Part shown: positions 10,114 through 19,309 of the stretch, in pieces | Position numbering within the stretch: position 1 is the stretch's first letter | Layout: each line of letters opens with the position of its first letter | Assembly: GCA_947632515.1 (NCBI GenBank) | Contig: CANRPO010000013.1 | Coordinates: 23,124 to 87,123, forward strand | Direction of reading: 5' to 3' | DNA: 64,000 nt | Origin: an uncultured Lachnospiraceae bacterium | GTDB taxonomy: Bacteria > Bacillota > Clostridia > Lachnospirales > Lachnospiraceae | The notes under the pieces: model-generated | What the model saw: only the letters and a program-made list of their open reading frames with translations | What the model was told of the DNA's origin: nothing | Database searches by the model: none | Position numbers and translations under genes: made by a program

Positions 10114-11145
10114 ATGAGCGAATGGATCAAAGTAGCGGTAGATGGGATGGGCGGAGACAACGCGCCGGGAGAGATCGTGAAGGGCGCGGTGGAGGCCGTC
10201 AATGAAAGTGAGAAGGTAAAGGTTTATCTGACAGGCCCGCAGGACGTTTTGGAGAGGGAGCTTGCCGGTTATACCTATCAGAAAGACAGGATCGAGATCG
10301 TTCAGGCATCGGAGATCATCGAGACGGCGGAACCGCCTGTCATGGCGATCCGCAAGAAGAAGGATTCCTCTCTGGTGAGGGCGTTGAATTTGGTGAAGGA
10401 CGGCATCTGCGATGCGTTCGTGTCCGCCGGGAGCACCGGGGCGACTCTGGTGGGCGGACAAGTCATCGTCGGGCGCATCAAGGGCGTGGAGCGGCCCCCT
10501 CTCGCCCCGCTTATCCCGACGGAGAGAGGCTGTTCGCTGCTCATAGACTGCGGCGCCAACGTGGACGCAAGACCGTCCCACCTCGTACAGTTTGCCAAGA
10601 TGGGTTCCGTGTATATGGAGCATGTCATGGGCGTGAAGAATCCCAAAGTCGGCATCGTGAACATCGGAGCGGAGGAGGAGAAGGGAAACGCGCTTGTGAA
10701 GGAGACGTTTCCGCTCCTTAAGAACTGTCCTGACATCAACTTCATCGGCAGCGTGGAGGCGCGGGATATTCCGGCGGGCGCGGCGGATGTGGTCGTGTGC
10801 GAGGCGTTTGTGGGCAACGTGGTGTTGAAGACTTATGAGGGCGTGGGCAGCACGCTCATTAAGAAAGTCAAGGAGGGCATGATGACGAGCCTGCGCAGCA
10901 AGATCGGGGCGCTGCTTGTGAAACCGGCCCTGAAACAGACATTGAAGGCGTTTGACTTAGAGCAGTACGGCGGCGCGCCTTTGCTTGGCCTGAAAGGTCT
11001 GGTCGTCAAGACGCACGGAAGTTCCAAGTCCGTCGAGATCAAGAATTCGATATTGCAGTGCATCACCTTTACGGAACAGAAGATCAACGAGAAGATCAGA
11101 GAGATGCTCTTGACGGAAGAGATCGTATCCGAAGAGGATCAGTAG
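10114..11145 (+). CDS. plsX: Phosphate acyltransferase PlsX
   Basis: IKVAVDGMGGDNAPGEIVKGAVEAV; upstream of acpP. Confidence 0.96.
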   Translation: MSEWIKVAVDGMGGDNAPGEIVKGAVEAVNESEKVKVYLTGPQDVLERELAGYTYQKDRIEIVQASEIIETAEPPVMAIRKKKDSSLVRALNLVKDGICDAFVSAGSTGATLVGGQVIVGRIKGVERPPLAPLIPTERGCSLLIDCGANVDARPSHLVQFAKMGSVYMEHVMGVKNPKVGIVNIGAEEEKGNALVKETFPLLKNCPDINFIGSVEARDIPAGAADVVVCEAFVGNVVLKTYEGVGSTLIKKVKEGMMTSLRSKIGALLVKPALKQTLKAFDLEQYGGAPLLGLKGLVVKTHGSSKSVEIKNSILQCITFTEQKINEKIREMLLTEEIVSEEDQ

Positions 11146-11178
11146 ACGATAGAGAAGAGGAAGGGAGAAACTGCAGGC

Positions 11179-11409
11179 ATGGAGTTTGATAAATTAAAGG
11201 AAGTCATTGCGGACGTGTTGAGCGTAGACCCGAATGAGATAACGCCTGAGACAACTTTTACGGAAGACTTGGGAGCGGATTCGCTTGACGTATTCCAGAT
11301 CATTATGGGGATCGAGGAGGCTTTTGAGATAGAAATTCCGGCCGACAAGGCGGAACATATTACGACGGTAGGGGAAGCGGTGGCCTTGATCCAAAATTCT
11401 ATGTCATAA
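11179..11409 (+). CDS. acpP: Acyl carrier protein
   Basis: 76 aa; TEDLGADSLDVFQIIMGIEEAFEIEIP (4'-phosphopantetheine Ser in DSLD). Confidence 0.96.
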   Translation: MEFDKLKEVIADVLSVDPNEITPETTFTEDLGADSLDVFQIIMGIEEAFEIEIPADKAEHITTVGEAVALIQNSMS

Positions 11410-11420
11410 TAAAGCAGGGA

Positions 11421-11447
11421 AACCCTTTCTGCAGGAAAGGGTTTTTC
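11421..11447 (+). terminator. Terminator-like hairpin between acpP and rnc
   Basis: AACCCTTTC-TGCAG-GAAAGGGTT followed by TTTC; ends about 16 nt before the rnc ATG. Confidence 0.75.
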
Positions 11448-11462
11448 TATGTGGAGGGTTTC

Positions 11463-12164
11463 ATGTTGGGGGATCGGATAGAGGAACTGGAACAAAAGAT
11501 ACGGTATTCCTTTCGTGATAAGCGGCTTTTGGAGCGTGCGCTGACCCACAGCTCCAGCGCTAACGAGCGTAAGATCAATAAGACCGAAGATTATGAGCGG
11601 CTGGAATTTCTGGGCGACGCCGTGCTGGAGCTGGTCAGCAGCGAGCATATATACAGGGAACACCCGGAGATGCCGGAGGGGAAGATGACCAAATTCCGCT
11701 CGTCGATCGTCTGTGAGCCTGCGTTGGCGTTCTGCGCCAGAGAGATCGGGGTGGAACGGTATATTCTGCTCGGCAGGGGCGAGGAGGCTACCGGGGGAAG
11801 GACGCGGGATTCCATCATCTCCGACGTCATGGAGGCCATCATAGGGGCGGTCTATCTGGACAGCGGTCTCGAGGAGGCACGGGATTTTATTCATCGCTTT
11901 ATCCTGTCCGATCTGGAGAACAAACAGCTTTTCTATGACGCCAAGACGATCCTGCAGGAGCTGGTGCAGAAGGAGAACATGGGAGCGCTGCGCTACGAGC
12001 TCGTGCGCGAGGACGGGCCGGAGCATGACAAGACCTTTGTGGTGGAGGCGTTTATCGGGGAGAAAAAGGCCGGGGACGGGACCGGACACTCTAAGAAAGC
12101 GGCGGAGCAGAAAGCCGCCTATGAGGCGCTTGTGCGCATGGACAGAGGCAGACAGCCGCACTGA
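11463..12164 (+). CDS. rnc: Ribonuclease III
   Basis: ERLEFLGDAVLELVSSEHIY and C-terminal dsRBD; ATG 11463 preceded by GGAGG (GTG 11451 is an alternative upstream start). Confidence 0.95.
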   Translation: MLGDRIEELEQKIRYSFRDKRLLERALTHSSSANERKINKTEDYERLEFLGDAVLELVSSEHIYREHPEMPEGKMTKFRSSIVCEPALAFCAREIGVERYILLGRGEEATGGRTRDSIISDVMEAIIGAVYLDSGLEEARDFIHRFILSDLENKQLFYDAKTILQELVQKENMGALRYELVREDGPEHDKTFVVEAFIGEKKAGDGTGHSKKAAEQKAAYEALVRMDRGRQPH

Positions 12165-12186
12165 GGCTGCGAGACGAGAGGTACGT

Positions 12187-15100
12187 ATGTATTTAAAAAG
12201 CATTGAAGTGCACGGATTTAAATCCTTTGCAAATAAGATCACCTTTAAATTCCACAACGGCATCACGGGCATCGTGGGGCCAAACGGTTCCGGAAAGAGC
12301 AATGTGGCGGACGCCGTCAGATGGGTCCTGGGGGAACAGCGCATCAAGCAGCTGCGCGGCGCGAGCATGCAGGACGTCATCTTTTCGGGGACGGAGCTGC
12401 GCAAGCCTCTGGGCTATGCCTACGTGGCGATCACCCTCGACAACACCGACCATCAGTTGGCCATCGACTACGACGAAGTGACCGTCTCCAGAAGACTGTA
12501 CCGCTCCGGCGAGAGCGAGTACATGATCAACGGCACGGTCTGCCGCCTGAAGGATGTCAACGAACTGTTCTACGACACGGGTATCGGCAAGGAAGGCTAC
12601 TCCATCATCGGGCAGGGACAGATCGACAAGATCCTGAGCGGCAAGCCGGAGGAGAGGAGAGAACTGTTCGACGAGGCCGCCGGCATCGTGAAGTTTAAGC
12701 GCAGGAAGTATGCGGCGCAGAAGAAACTGGAGGACGAGAAACAAAATCTGGTCCGCGTCAACGATATTCTGGCTGAGCTGGAGAATCAGATCGGGCCGTT
12801 GGAAAAACAGTCCGAGAAGGCGAGAGTCTACCTGAAAAAGAAGGAGGAACTAAAGACCCTCGACGTCAATGTGTTCCTGCTGGAGAATATACGTGTGAGA
12901 CAACAGCTTGACGAGGTGGACGGCAAGTTAAATATCGCCGGCACAGACTTGGAGGAGACGACGAAGAAGTACGAGCAGATCAAGGACGAGTACGAGCAGA
13001 TCGCCGGCCGTATCGAACTGCTGGATCAGGAGATCGAGGCGGCCCGCGCTACGCTGACGGACACGGGCGTGACGCGCTCCAAGCTGGAAGGGGAGATCAA
13101 TGTCTTAAAAGAGCAGATCCGCTCCGCGGAAGGCAACGAGGAACATCTGCAGACCCGCATTCGGAACATTCAGGAGCAGATCGACGGGCGCACCGCAGAG
13201 AGAGAGCAGATCCTCTCGGAGAAGGCGGGGACCGATGAGAAACTGGAACAGCTCGAACAGGCGAGAAGCGAGGCCCGCAGACTCTTGGAGGAGACGCAGG
13301 GTAGGATCGAGGAACTGAACAACAACATTGAGAGCGGCAAGAATACGATCATCGACGCCCTCAACAACCGGGCTACGATCAAGTCCAAGCTGGGACGCTG
13401 CGACACGATGTTAGAGCAGATCAATATCCGCAAGGCGGAGCTGAATTCCAGGCTGCTGCGCGTCAAGTCAGACGAGGCTGAACAGGCCGAGAATATCAGG
13501 AAACTGGAAGAGGAATTCGAGGCTGTCAACGCGGTGATACGCGAACTGAGCGACAGACAGGCGACCATGGAGGAACAGCTTGTGGCGATCAGGGAAGAGC
13601 TGTCCGGCAGGGATCAGAAACTGCGCGACACGCAGGTGCTCTACCATCAGGAGAAGTCCAAGCTGGAGGCGTTGTCCAACCTGACGGAGCGCTATGAGGG
13701 CTATGGCGGCAGCGTCAAGGCGGTCATGGAGCAGAAGGGGCAGGAGAAGGGGATCATCGGCGTCGTGGCCGACATCATTCAGGCGGAGGCCAAGTACGAG
13801 ACGGCCATCGAGACGGCTCTGGGCGGCAACATCCAGAATATCGTCACCGAGGATGAGGAGACGGCCAAGCGCATGATCGGCTATCTGAAGAAGACGCGGG
13901 CGGGGCGGGCCACGTTCCTGCCGCTCACAAGCATCACGCACCCGCAGGAGTTCAAGACCCCGGAGGTTCTGGACGAGGAGGGCGTCATCGGCATGGCGGA
14001 CGAGCTGGTGAAGATCGAGAAGAAGTACCGGAACGTGGCGAAAGCGATGCTGGGGCGCATCGTGGTCGTCGATCATGTGGATCATGCCGTAAAGATCGCC
14101 AGAAAATACGATTACGGTATCCGCATGGTCACATTGGAGGGAGAGCTTCTCGTGCCCGGCGGCGCCATCAGCGGCGGCGCGTTCAAGAACAACTCCAATC
14201 TGCTCGGCAGACGCCGCGAGATGGAGGAACTGGAGAAAAAAGTAAAGCAGTACGTCGTCGAGATCGACAAGCTGCTCAACGACATAGAAGATACGAAGAA
14301 GAGAAGAAACAAGCTGCGCCTCGACGTGGAGGATGTGAAGGGACAACTGCAGCGCAGGTTCATCGAGCAGAACACCGCCCGGATCAACGTGATGCAGGCC
14401 AGAGACAAGAAGAGCGAGACGGAGGAAGGTTTCGGCGAGCTGAAGAGCGAGGAGCAGGAGATCGAGCTGCAGATCAGGGAGATCCAGGTGGGGAAGGACG
14501 AGATCGCCAGGGAGCTGGAGGATTCCGAGACGCTGGAGAAAAACGTGGGACTGCAGATCGAAGAATTCCGGAAACAGTTGGAAGAGCGGCGCGCGGAGGA
14601 GTCCGGGCAGGCGGCGAAGGTCTCCGAGTGGGATGTGGAAGTCGAGAAGATGCGTCAGAGCGAGGAGTTCCAGAGACAGAATCTGGAGCGTGTGGAGGGC
14701 GAGATCGCCAGACATACGGAGGAGCTCGACGAGGTGCGGGAGGGCCTGCATCTGGGCAAGGAGGAAGTGGAGCGCAAGAGGGAGAGCATCGTCGAGATCG
14801 AGAAGACCATCGCCTCCTCCTACACGGCGCAGAGCGATGCCGCGAGGAAACTGCAGGAAGACACCGCGGCGAAGGAGGAATTATCCGGCAGACAGAAGAA
14901 TTTTTTCAATTCCAGAGAAGAACTGTCGGAGCGCATGGCGGCGCTGGATAAGGAAGTGTATCGTCTGGAGAGCCAGAAGGAGCGCATGCAGGAATCCATA
15001 GAGTCCCAGATCAACTACATGTGGGACGAGTACGAAATCACGCTGTCCGACGCGGAATCGCTCAAGGATGAGTCCATGACCGATCTTCCCGCCATGAAGA

Positions 15101-15747
15101 GGGAGATCGCGGCCCTCAAGGATGCCATCAGGAAACTGGGCGACGTCAACGTCAACGCGATCGAAGACTACAGAAATCTGATGGAGCGCTATACGTTCCT
15201 AAAGACGCAGCACGACGATCTGGTGGAGGCGGAGAAGACGCTGCTTGGCATTATAGACGAGTTGGACGCCTCCATGCGAAAGCAGTTTAACGAGAAGTTT
15301 GCCGAGATCAACAGAGAGTTTGACAAGGTGTTCAAGGAGCTGTTCGGCGGAGGCAAGGGAACGCTGGAACTGATAGAGGACGAGGACATACTGGAGGCGG
15401 GCATCCGCATCATTGCCCAGCCCCCGGGCAAGAAACTGGTCAACATGATGCAGATGTCGGGAGGCGAGAAGTCGCTGACGGCGATCTGTCTGCTGTTTGC
15501 CATCCAGAATCTGAAACCGTCCCCCTTCTGTCTTCTGGATGAGATCGAGGCGGCTTTGGATGAGAACAATGTGGGAAGATTTGCAAAGTATCTGCATAAA
15601 CTGACCAAGAATACACAGTTTATTGTTATCACCCACAGGCGCGGAACCATGGAGAAGGCCGACCGTCTGTACGGTATCACCATGCAGGAGAAGGGCGTTT
15701 CGACGCTGGTGAGCGTCAATTTGATCGATAAGGAATTGGATGACTGA
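12187..15747 (+). CDS. smc: Chromosome segregation protein SMC
   Basis: MYLKSIEVHGFKSFANKITFKFHNGITGIVGPNGSGKSNVADAVRWVLGEQ; coiled coils, hinge, C-terminal MSGGEKSLTAICLLFAI; real start is downstream of the ORF-track start. Confidence 0.97.
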   Translation: MYLKSIEVHGFKSFANKITFKFHNGITGIVGPNGSGKSNVADAVRWVLGEQRIKQLRGASMQDVIFSGTELRKPLGYAYVAITLDNTDHQLAIDYDEVTVSRRLYRSGESEYMINGTVCRLKDVNELFYDTGIGKEGYSIIGQGQIDKILSGKPEERRELFDEAAGIVKFKRRKYAAQKKLEDEKQNLVRVNDILAELENQIGPLEKQSEKARVYLKKKEELKTLDVNVFLLENIRVRQQLDEVDGKLNIAGTDLEETTKKYEQIKDEYEQIAGRIELLDQEIEAARATLTDTGVTRSKLEGEINVLKEQIRSAEGNEEHLQTRIRNIQEQIDGRTAEREQILSEKAGTDEKLEQLEQARSEARRLLEETQGRIEELNNNIESGKNTIIDALNNRATIKSKLGRCDTMLEQINIRKAELNSRLLRVKSDEAEQAENIRKLEEEFEAVNAVIRELSDRQATMEEQLVAIREELSGRDQKLRDTQVLYHQEKSKLEALSNLTERYEGYGGSVKAVMEQKGQEKGIIGVVADIIQAEAKYETAIETALGGNIQNIVTEDEETAKRMIGYLKKTRAGRATFLPLTSITHPQEFKTPEVLDEEGVIGMADELVKIEKKYRNVAKAMLGRIVVVDHVDHAVKIARKYDYGIRMVTLEGELLVPGGAISGGAFKNNSNLLGRRREMEELEKKVKQYVVEIDKLLNDIEDTKKRRNKLRLDVEDVKGQLQRRFIEQNTARINVMQARDKKSETEEGFGELKSEEQEIELQIREIQVGKDEIARELEDSETLEKNVGLQIEEFRKQLEERRAEESGQAAKVSEWDVEVEKMRQSEEFQRQNLERVEGEIARHTEELDEVREGLHLGKEEVERKRESIVEIEKTIASSYTAQSDAARKLQEDTAAKEELSGRQKNFFNSREELSERMAALDKEVYRLESQKERMQESIESQINYMWDEYEITLSDAESLKDESMTDLPAMKREIAALKDAIRKLGDVNVNAIEDYRNLMERYTFLKTQHDDLVEAEKTLLGIIDELDASMRKQFNEKFAEINREFDKVFKELFGGGKGTLELIEDEDILEAGIRIIAQPPGKKLVNMMQMSGGEKSLTAICLLFAIQNLKPSPFCLLDEIEAALDENNVGRFAKYLHKLTKNTQFIVITHRRGTMEKADRLYGITMQEKGVSTLVSVNLIDKELDD

Positions 15748-16733
15748 TGAGTGAAGAGAAGAAAGGTTTTTTCAGCAGGCTGAAAGACGGCCTGACTAAG
15801 ACGCGGGACAACATCGTACACGGGATCGACGCCGTGTTCGGCGGTTTTTCCGGGATCGACGAGGATTTCTATGAGGAGCTGGAAGAAGTTCTGATCATGG
15901 GCGACATCGGCGTGCAGGCCACAGAGGCGATCCTTGAGAAACTGCGGGCACAGGTGAAGGAGAACCACATCAAAGAACCGGCGGACTGCAAGCAGTTTCT
16001 GATCCGGAATATCGTCGAACAGATGCAGGTAGGCGAGACGGCGTACGAATTTGAGCACAGGCAGTCGGTGGTGCTTGTGATCGGCGTCAACGGCGTCGGC
16101 AAGACGACTACGGTGGGGAAACTCGCAGCCAAACTGAAGGCGCAGGGACGCAGGGTGATCCTGGCGGCGGCCGACACTTTCCGCGCGGCGGCGGGAGAAC
16201 AGCTTGGCGAGTGGGCGCACCGCGCGGGCGTGGACGTGATCGGCGGCAGCGAGGGCTCTGATCCCGCCAGCGTGATCTATGACGCGTTGAGCGCGGCCAA
16301 AGCGCGGGGCGCGGACGTGCTGCTGTGCGATACGGCGGGCAGGCTGCACAACAAGAAAAACCTGATGGAAGAGCTGAAGAAGATCGACCGCATCATCGAC
16401 AGGGAGTTCCCGGACGCACACAGGGAAAATCTGGTGGTGCTGGATGCGACGACGGGGCAAAACGCGCTGCAGCAGGCGAAAGAGTTCGGCGAGGCCGCGG
16501 ATCTGACAGGCATCATACTCACCAAGATGGACGGCACGGCCAAGGGCGGCATCGCGGTGGCGATCCAGTCGCAGCTGCAGATCCCCGTAAAGTATATCGG
16601 GGTCGGCGAGTCCATAGACGATCTGCAGAAATTTGATGCGGAGCAGTTTGTGAACGCGCTGTTCGATGTGCCTAAGGGCGAAGGAGAATCGGAGGAGGAG
16701 ACTGAGGAAGAGGTATGGAGAGGGATAGAATAG
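15747..16733 (+). CDS. ftsY: Signal recognition particle receptor FtsY
   Basis: [57 protein letters not shown]; overlaps smc stop (TGATGA). Confidence 0.96.
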   Translation: MSEEKKGFFSRLKDGLTKTRDNIVHGIDAVFGGFSGIDEDFYEELEEVLIMGDIGVQATEAILEKLRAQVKENHIKEPADCKQFLIRNIVEQMQVGETAYEFEHRQSVVLVIGVNGVGKTTTVGKLAAKLKAQGRRVILAAADTFRAAAGEQLGEWAHRAGVDVIGGSEGSDPASVIYDALSAAKARGADVLLCDTAGRLHNKKNLMEELKKIDRIIDREFPDAHRENLVVLDATTGQNALQQAKEFGEAADLTGIILTKMDGTAKGGIAVAIQSQLQIPVKYIGVGESIDDLQKFDAEQFVNALFDVPKGEGESEEETEEEVWRGIE

Positions 16734-16744
16734 AGGAGGAAACC

Positions 16745-17962
16745 ATGAAGGAGTTGACATTGGATAAGTTTGAGGAGGCATACGAGGTAGTCAGGGAGGT
16801 CGCCTCGGAGACAAAACTGGTGTACAGCGATTACTTCAGTGCACAGACAGAGAACAAAGTGTATCTGAAACCGGAAAATATGCAGCTGACGGGCGCGTAC
16901 AAGCTGCGCGGCGCATACTATAAGATCAGTACGCTGACAGAGGAAGAGCGGAAGAAAGGGCTGATCACGGCGTCGGCGGGCAACCATGCGCAGGGCGTCG
17001 CCTACGCCGCGAAGTGCTATGGCGTGAAGGCGGTCATCGTGATGCCTACGACCACGCCGCTCATCAAGGTAAACCGCACGAAGAGCTATGGGGCCGAGGT
17101 GATCCTGAGCGGGGATGTGTATGATGAGGCGTGCGCGTACGCATACCGGCTTGCGGAGGAGAAGGGATATACCTTCGTGCATCCCTTCGACGATCTGGAC
17201 GTGGCCACGGGACAGGGCACGATCGCCATGGAGATCATCAAGGAACTGCCGCTCGTGGATTACATACTCGTGCCCATCGGCGGCGGCGGGCTTGCCACGG
17301 GCGTGTCCACGCTGGCGAAACTGCTGAATCCCAAGATCAAGGTGATCGGTGTGGAGCCGGCGGGCGCAAACTGTATGCAGGAGTCTATCCGCGCGGGCAA
17401 GGTGACGACGATGGAGCATGTGAGCACCATCGCGGACGGCACGGCGGTGAAGACGCCCGGAACGAAGATTTTCCCTTATGTCAGCAGGAATCTGGACGAC
17501 ATCATCACTGTGGAGGACGAGGAGCTGGTGGTGGCGTTCCTTGATATGGTGGAGAATCACAAGATGATCGTGGAGAACTCGGGACTTCTCACGGTGGCGG
17601 CGTTAAAGCACCTCCCTGTGAAGAACAAAAAGATCGTCTCCATCCTGAGCGGAGGAAACATGGACGTGATCACCATGTCCTCGGTGGTACAGCAGGGGCT
17701 TGTGCTGCGGGACAGGATCTTTACGGTGTCGGTGCTGCTGCCGGATAAGCCGGGAGAGCTGACCAGAGTGAGCGGCATCATCGCCAAACAGAACGGCAAT
17801 GTCATCAAGCTGGAGCACAACCAGTTCGTGTCCATCAACCGCAGCGCGGCGGTGGAGCTGCGCATCACGCTGGAGGCGTACGGCACGGAGCACAAGGAGC
17901 AGATCATAGAGGCGCTTCATGAGAATGGGTACCAGCCGAAGGTCGTGCGCGCAAGCATCTGA
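16745..17962 (+). CDS. ilvA: Threonine ammonia-lyase with C-terminal ACT domain
   Basis: LKPENMQLTGAYKLRGAYYKI (PLP Lys), SAGNHAQGVAYAA, PIGGGGLATGVST; C-terminal ACT-like region. Confidence 0.93.
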   Translation: MKELTLDKFEEAYEVVREVASETKLVYSDYFSAQTENKVYLKPENMQLTGAYKLRGAYYKISTLTEEERKKGLITASAGNHAQGVAYAAKCYGVKAVIVMPTTTPLIKVNRTKSYGAEVILSGDVYDEACAYAYRLAEEKGYTFVHPFDDLDVATGQGTIAMEIIKELPLVDYILVPIGGGGLATGVSTLAKLLNPKIKVIGVEPAGANCMQESIRAGKVTTMEHVSTIADGTAVKTPGTKIFPYVSRNLDDIITVEDEELVVAFLDMVENHKMIVENSGLLTVAALKHLPVKNKKIVSILSGGNMDVITMSSVVQQGLVLRDRIFTVSVLLPDKPGELTRVSGIIAKQNGNVIKLEHNQFVSINRSAAVELRITLEAYGTEHKEQIIEALHENGYQPKVVRASI

Positions 17963-18009
17963 TGAGGCGTGTGCAGATACCGATGTGACGTAAAACAGGA
18001 GAGACGGCT

Positions 18010-19308
18010 ATGGAAGGGCAGTTAAAAAGCGGGACGGCGCTCACTTCCGAGAGCGGCTGCAAATACAGAGTGACAAAGCTCTTGGGCTCGGGCGGACAGG
18101 GCGAAGTGTACGAGGTGGAGTCGCGCGGCAAGACTTACGCGATGAAGTGGTACTACAGGAACACCGCCACGGAGAATCAGAAAGAGATCTTGGACAATCT
18201 GATCCGGAAAGGACAGCCGGACGTGTCGTTTTTGTGGCCGCAGGATATGATCTTCCGCGCTTACGGGGAGTCCTTCGGCTACGTTATGCCGCTCAGGCCG
18301 AAGAATTATAAAAGTATCGTAGATATGATGAAGAGAAGGGCGGAGCCTTCTTTTTACTGCCTGTGCAGGGCTGCCTACAATCTGACAAAAGGGTACAACG
18401 CGCTGCACGCCAAGGGGTACAGCTACCGGGATATCTCCTTCGGCAATGTGTTTTTCGATCCTGATACGGGGGACGTCCTGATCTGTGACAACGACAATGT
18501 CTCCTACAACGGCGACAAGAGCGGCGTCTATGGAACGCCCCGTTTCATGGCCCCCGAGATCGTTCTCGGCAAGGCGAAACCGTCGAGAAACACGGATTTG
18601 TTTTCCCTCGCGGTGCTGCTCTTCTATATGTTTATGCTGAACCATCCGCTGGAGGGCAAGAGAGAGGCGCAGATCAAGTGCATGGATATTCACGCGATGA
18701 ACAGGCTGTACGGGACGGACCCGCTTTTTATCTTCGACCCGGACAACAGGGACAACAGGCCGCTTGCAGGCTATCAGGACAATGCCCTCGTCTTCTGGGA
18801 TCTGTACCCGCAGCAGCTGAGGGATCTGTTCATCACGTCGTTTACGGTGGGGTTGAGAGAGCCGAACCGCAGGATCACGGAGACGAAGTGGCTGGAGACT
18901 TTCGCGAACCTGATGTCGGGCATCATCCTCTGCCCGCACTGCGGCTCGGAAGTGTTCTACGACGCGAAGAAAGAGGAGAACGGCGTGGCCCACACATGCT
19001 GGAACTGTCAGAAACCTGTGACGGTTCCCGCAAAGATCGTCATCGGCAGGAGTACGGTGCTTTTGCATGCGGCGACGAAACTCTACAGGCACCACACGGA
19101 CGGCGGTTACGATATGGAGACTGTGGTCGGCGAGGTCGTGCAGAATCCCAACAATCCGAATATCTGGGGCATCAAAAACCTCACGAAGGAGAACTGGACT
19201 TACAGCAAGCCGGACGGAACGCAGATCCCCGTCGGGGAGGGCCGCTCCGCTGCCATCGCCAAAGATGTAAAGATCGATTTTGGCCAGTTGAAAGGAGAAT
19301 TCTGTTAA
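18010..19308 (+). CDS. Ser/Thr protein kinase with C-terminal zinc ribbon and beta-rich tail
   Basis: LGSGGQGEVYEVESRGKTYAMKWY, GYSYRDISFGNVFFD, VLICDNDNVSYNG, GTPRFMAPEIVLGKAKPSRNTDLFSLAVLLF; CPHCGSEVFYD...CWNCQKP Zn ribbon. Confidence 0.9.
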   Translation: MEGQLKSGTALTSESGCKYRVTKLLGSGGQGEVYEVESRGKTYAMKWYYRNTATENQKEILDNLIRKGQPDVSFLWPQDMIFRAYGESFGYVMPLRPKNYKSIVDMMKRRAEPSFYCLCRAAYNLTKGYNALHAKGYSYRDISFGNVFFDPDTGDVLICDNDNVSYNGDKSGVYGTPRFMAPEIVLGKAKPSRNTDLFSLAVLLFYMFMLNHPLEGKREAQIKCMDIHAMNRLYGTDPLFIFDPDNRDNRPLAGYQDNALVFWDLYPQQLRDLFITSFTVGLREPNRRITETKWLETFANLMSGIILCPHCGSEVFYDAKKEENGVAHTCWNCQKPVTVPAKIVIGRSTVLLHAATKLYRHHTDGGYDMETVVGEVVQNPNNPNIWGIKNLTKENWTYSKPDGTQIPVGEGRSAAIAKDVKIDFGQLKGEFC

Positions 19309-19309
19309 A

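Noticed and set aside
11935-12186. N-terminal extension of the smc ORF in the ORF track
   Set aside because: Overlaps rnc out of frame and has low-complexity Arg-rich sequence; canonical SMC start MYLKSIEVHGFKSFA at 12187.
13468-14751. 427-aa minus-strand ORF
   Set aside because: Antisense to smc coiled-coil region; Leu-rich shadow ORF.
15189-16781. 530-aa minus-strand ORF
   Set aside because: Antisense to smc/ftsY; composition is a shadow of the coding strand, and the sense genes are unambiguous.
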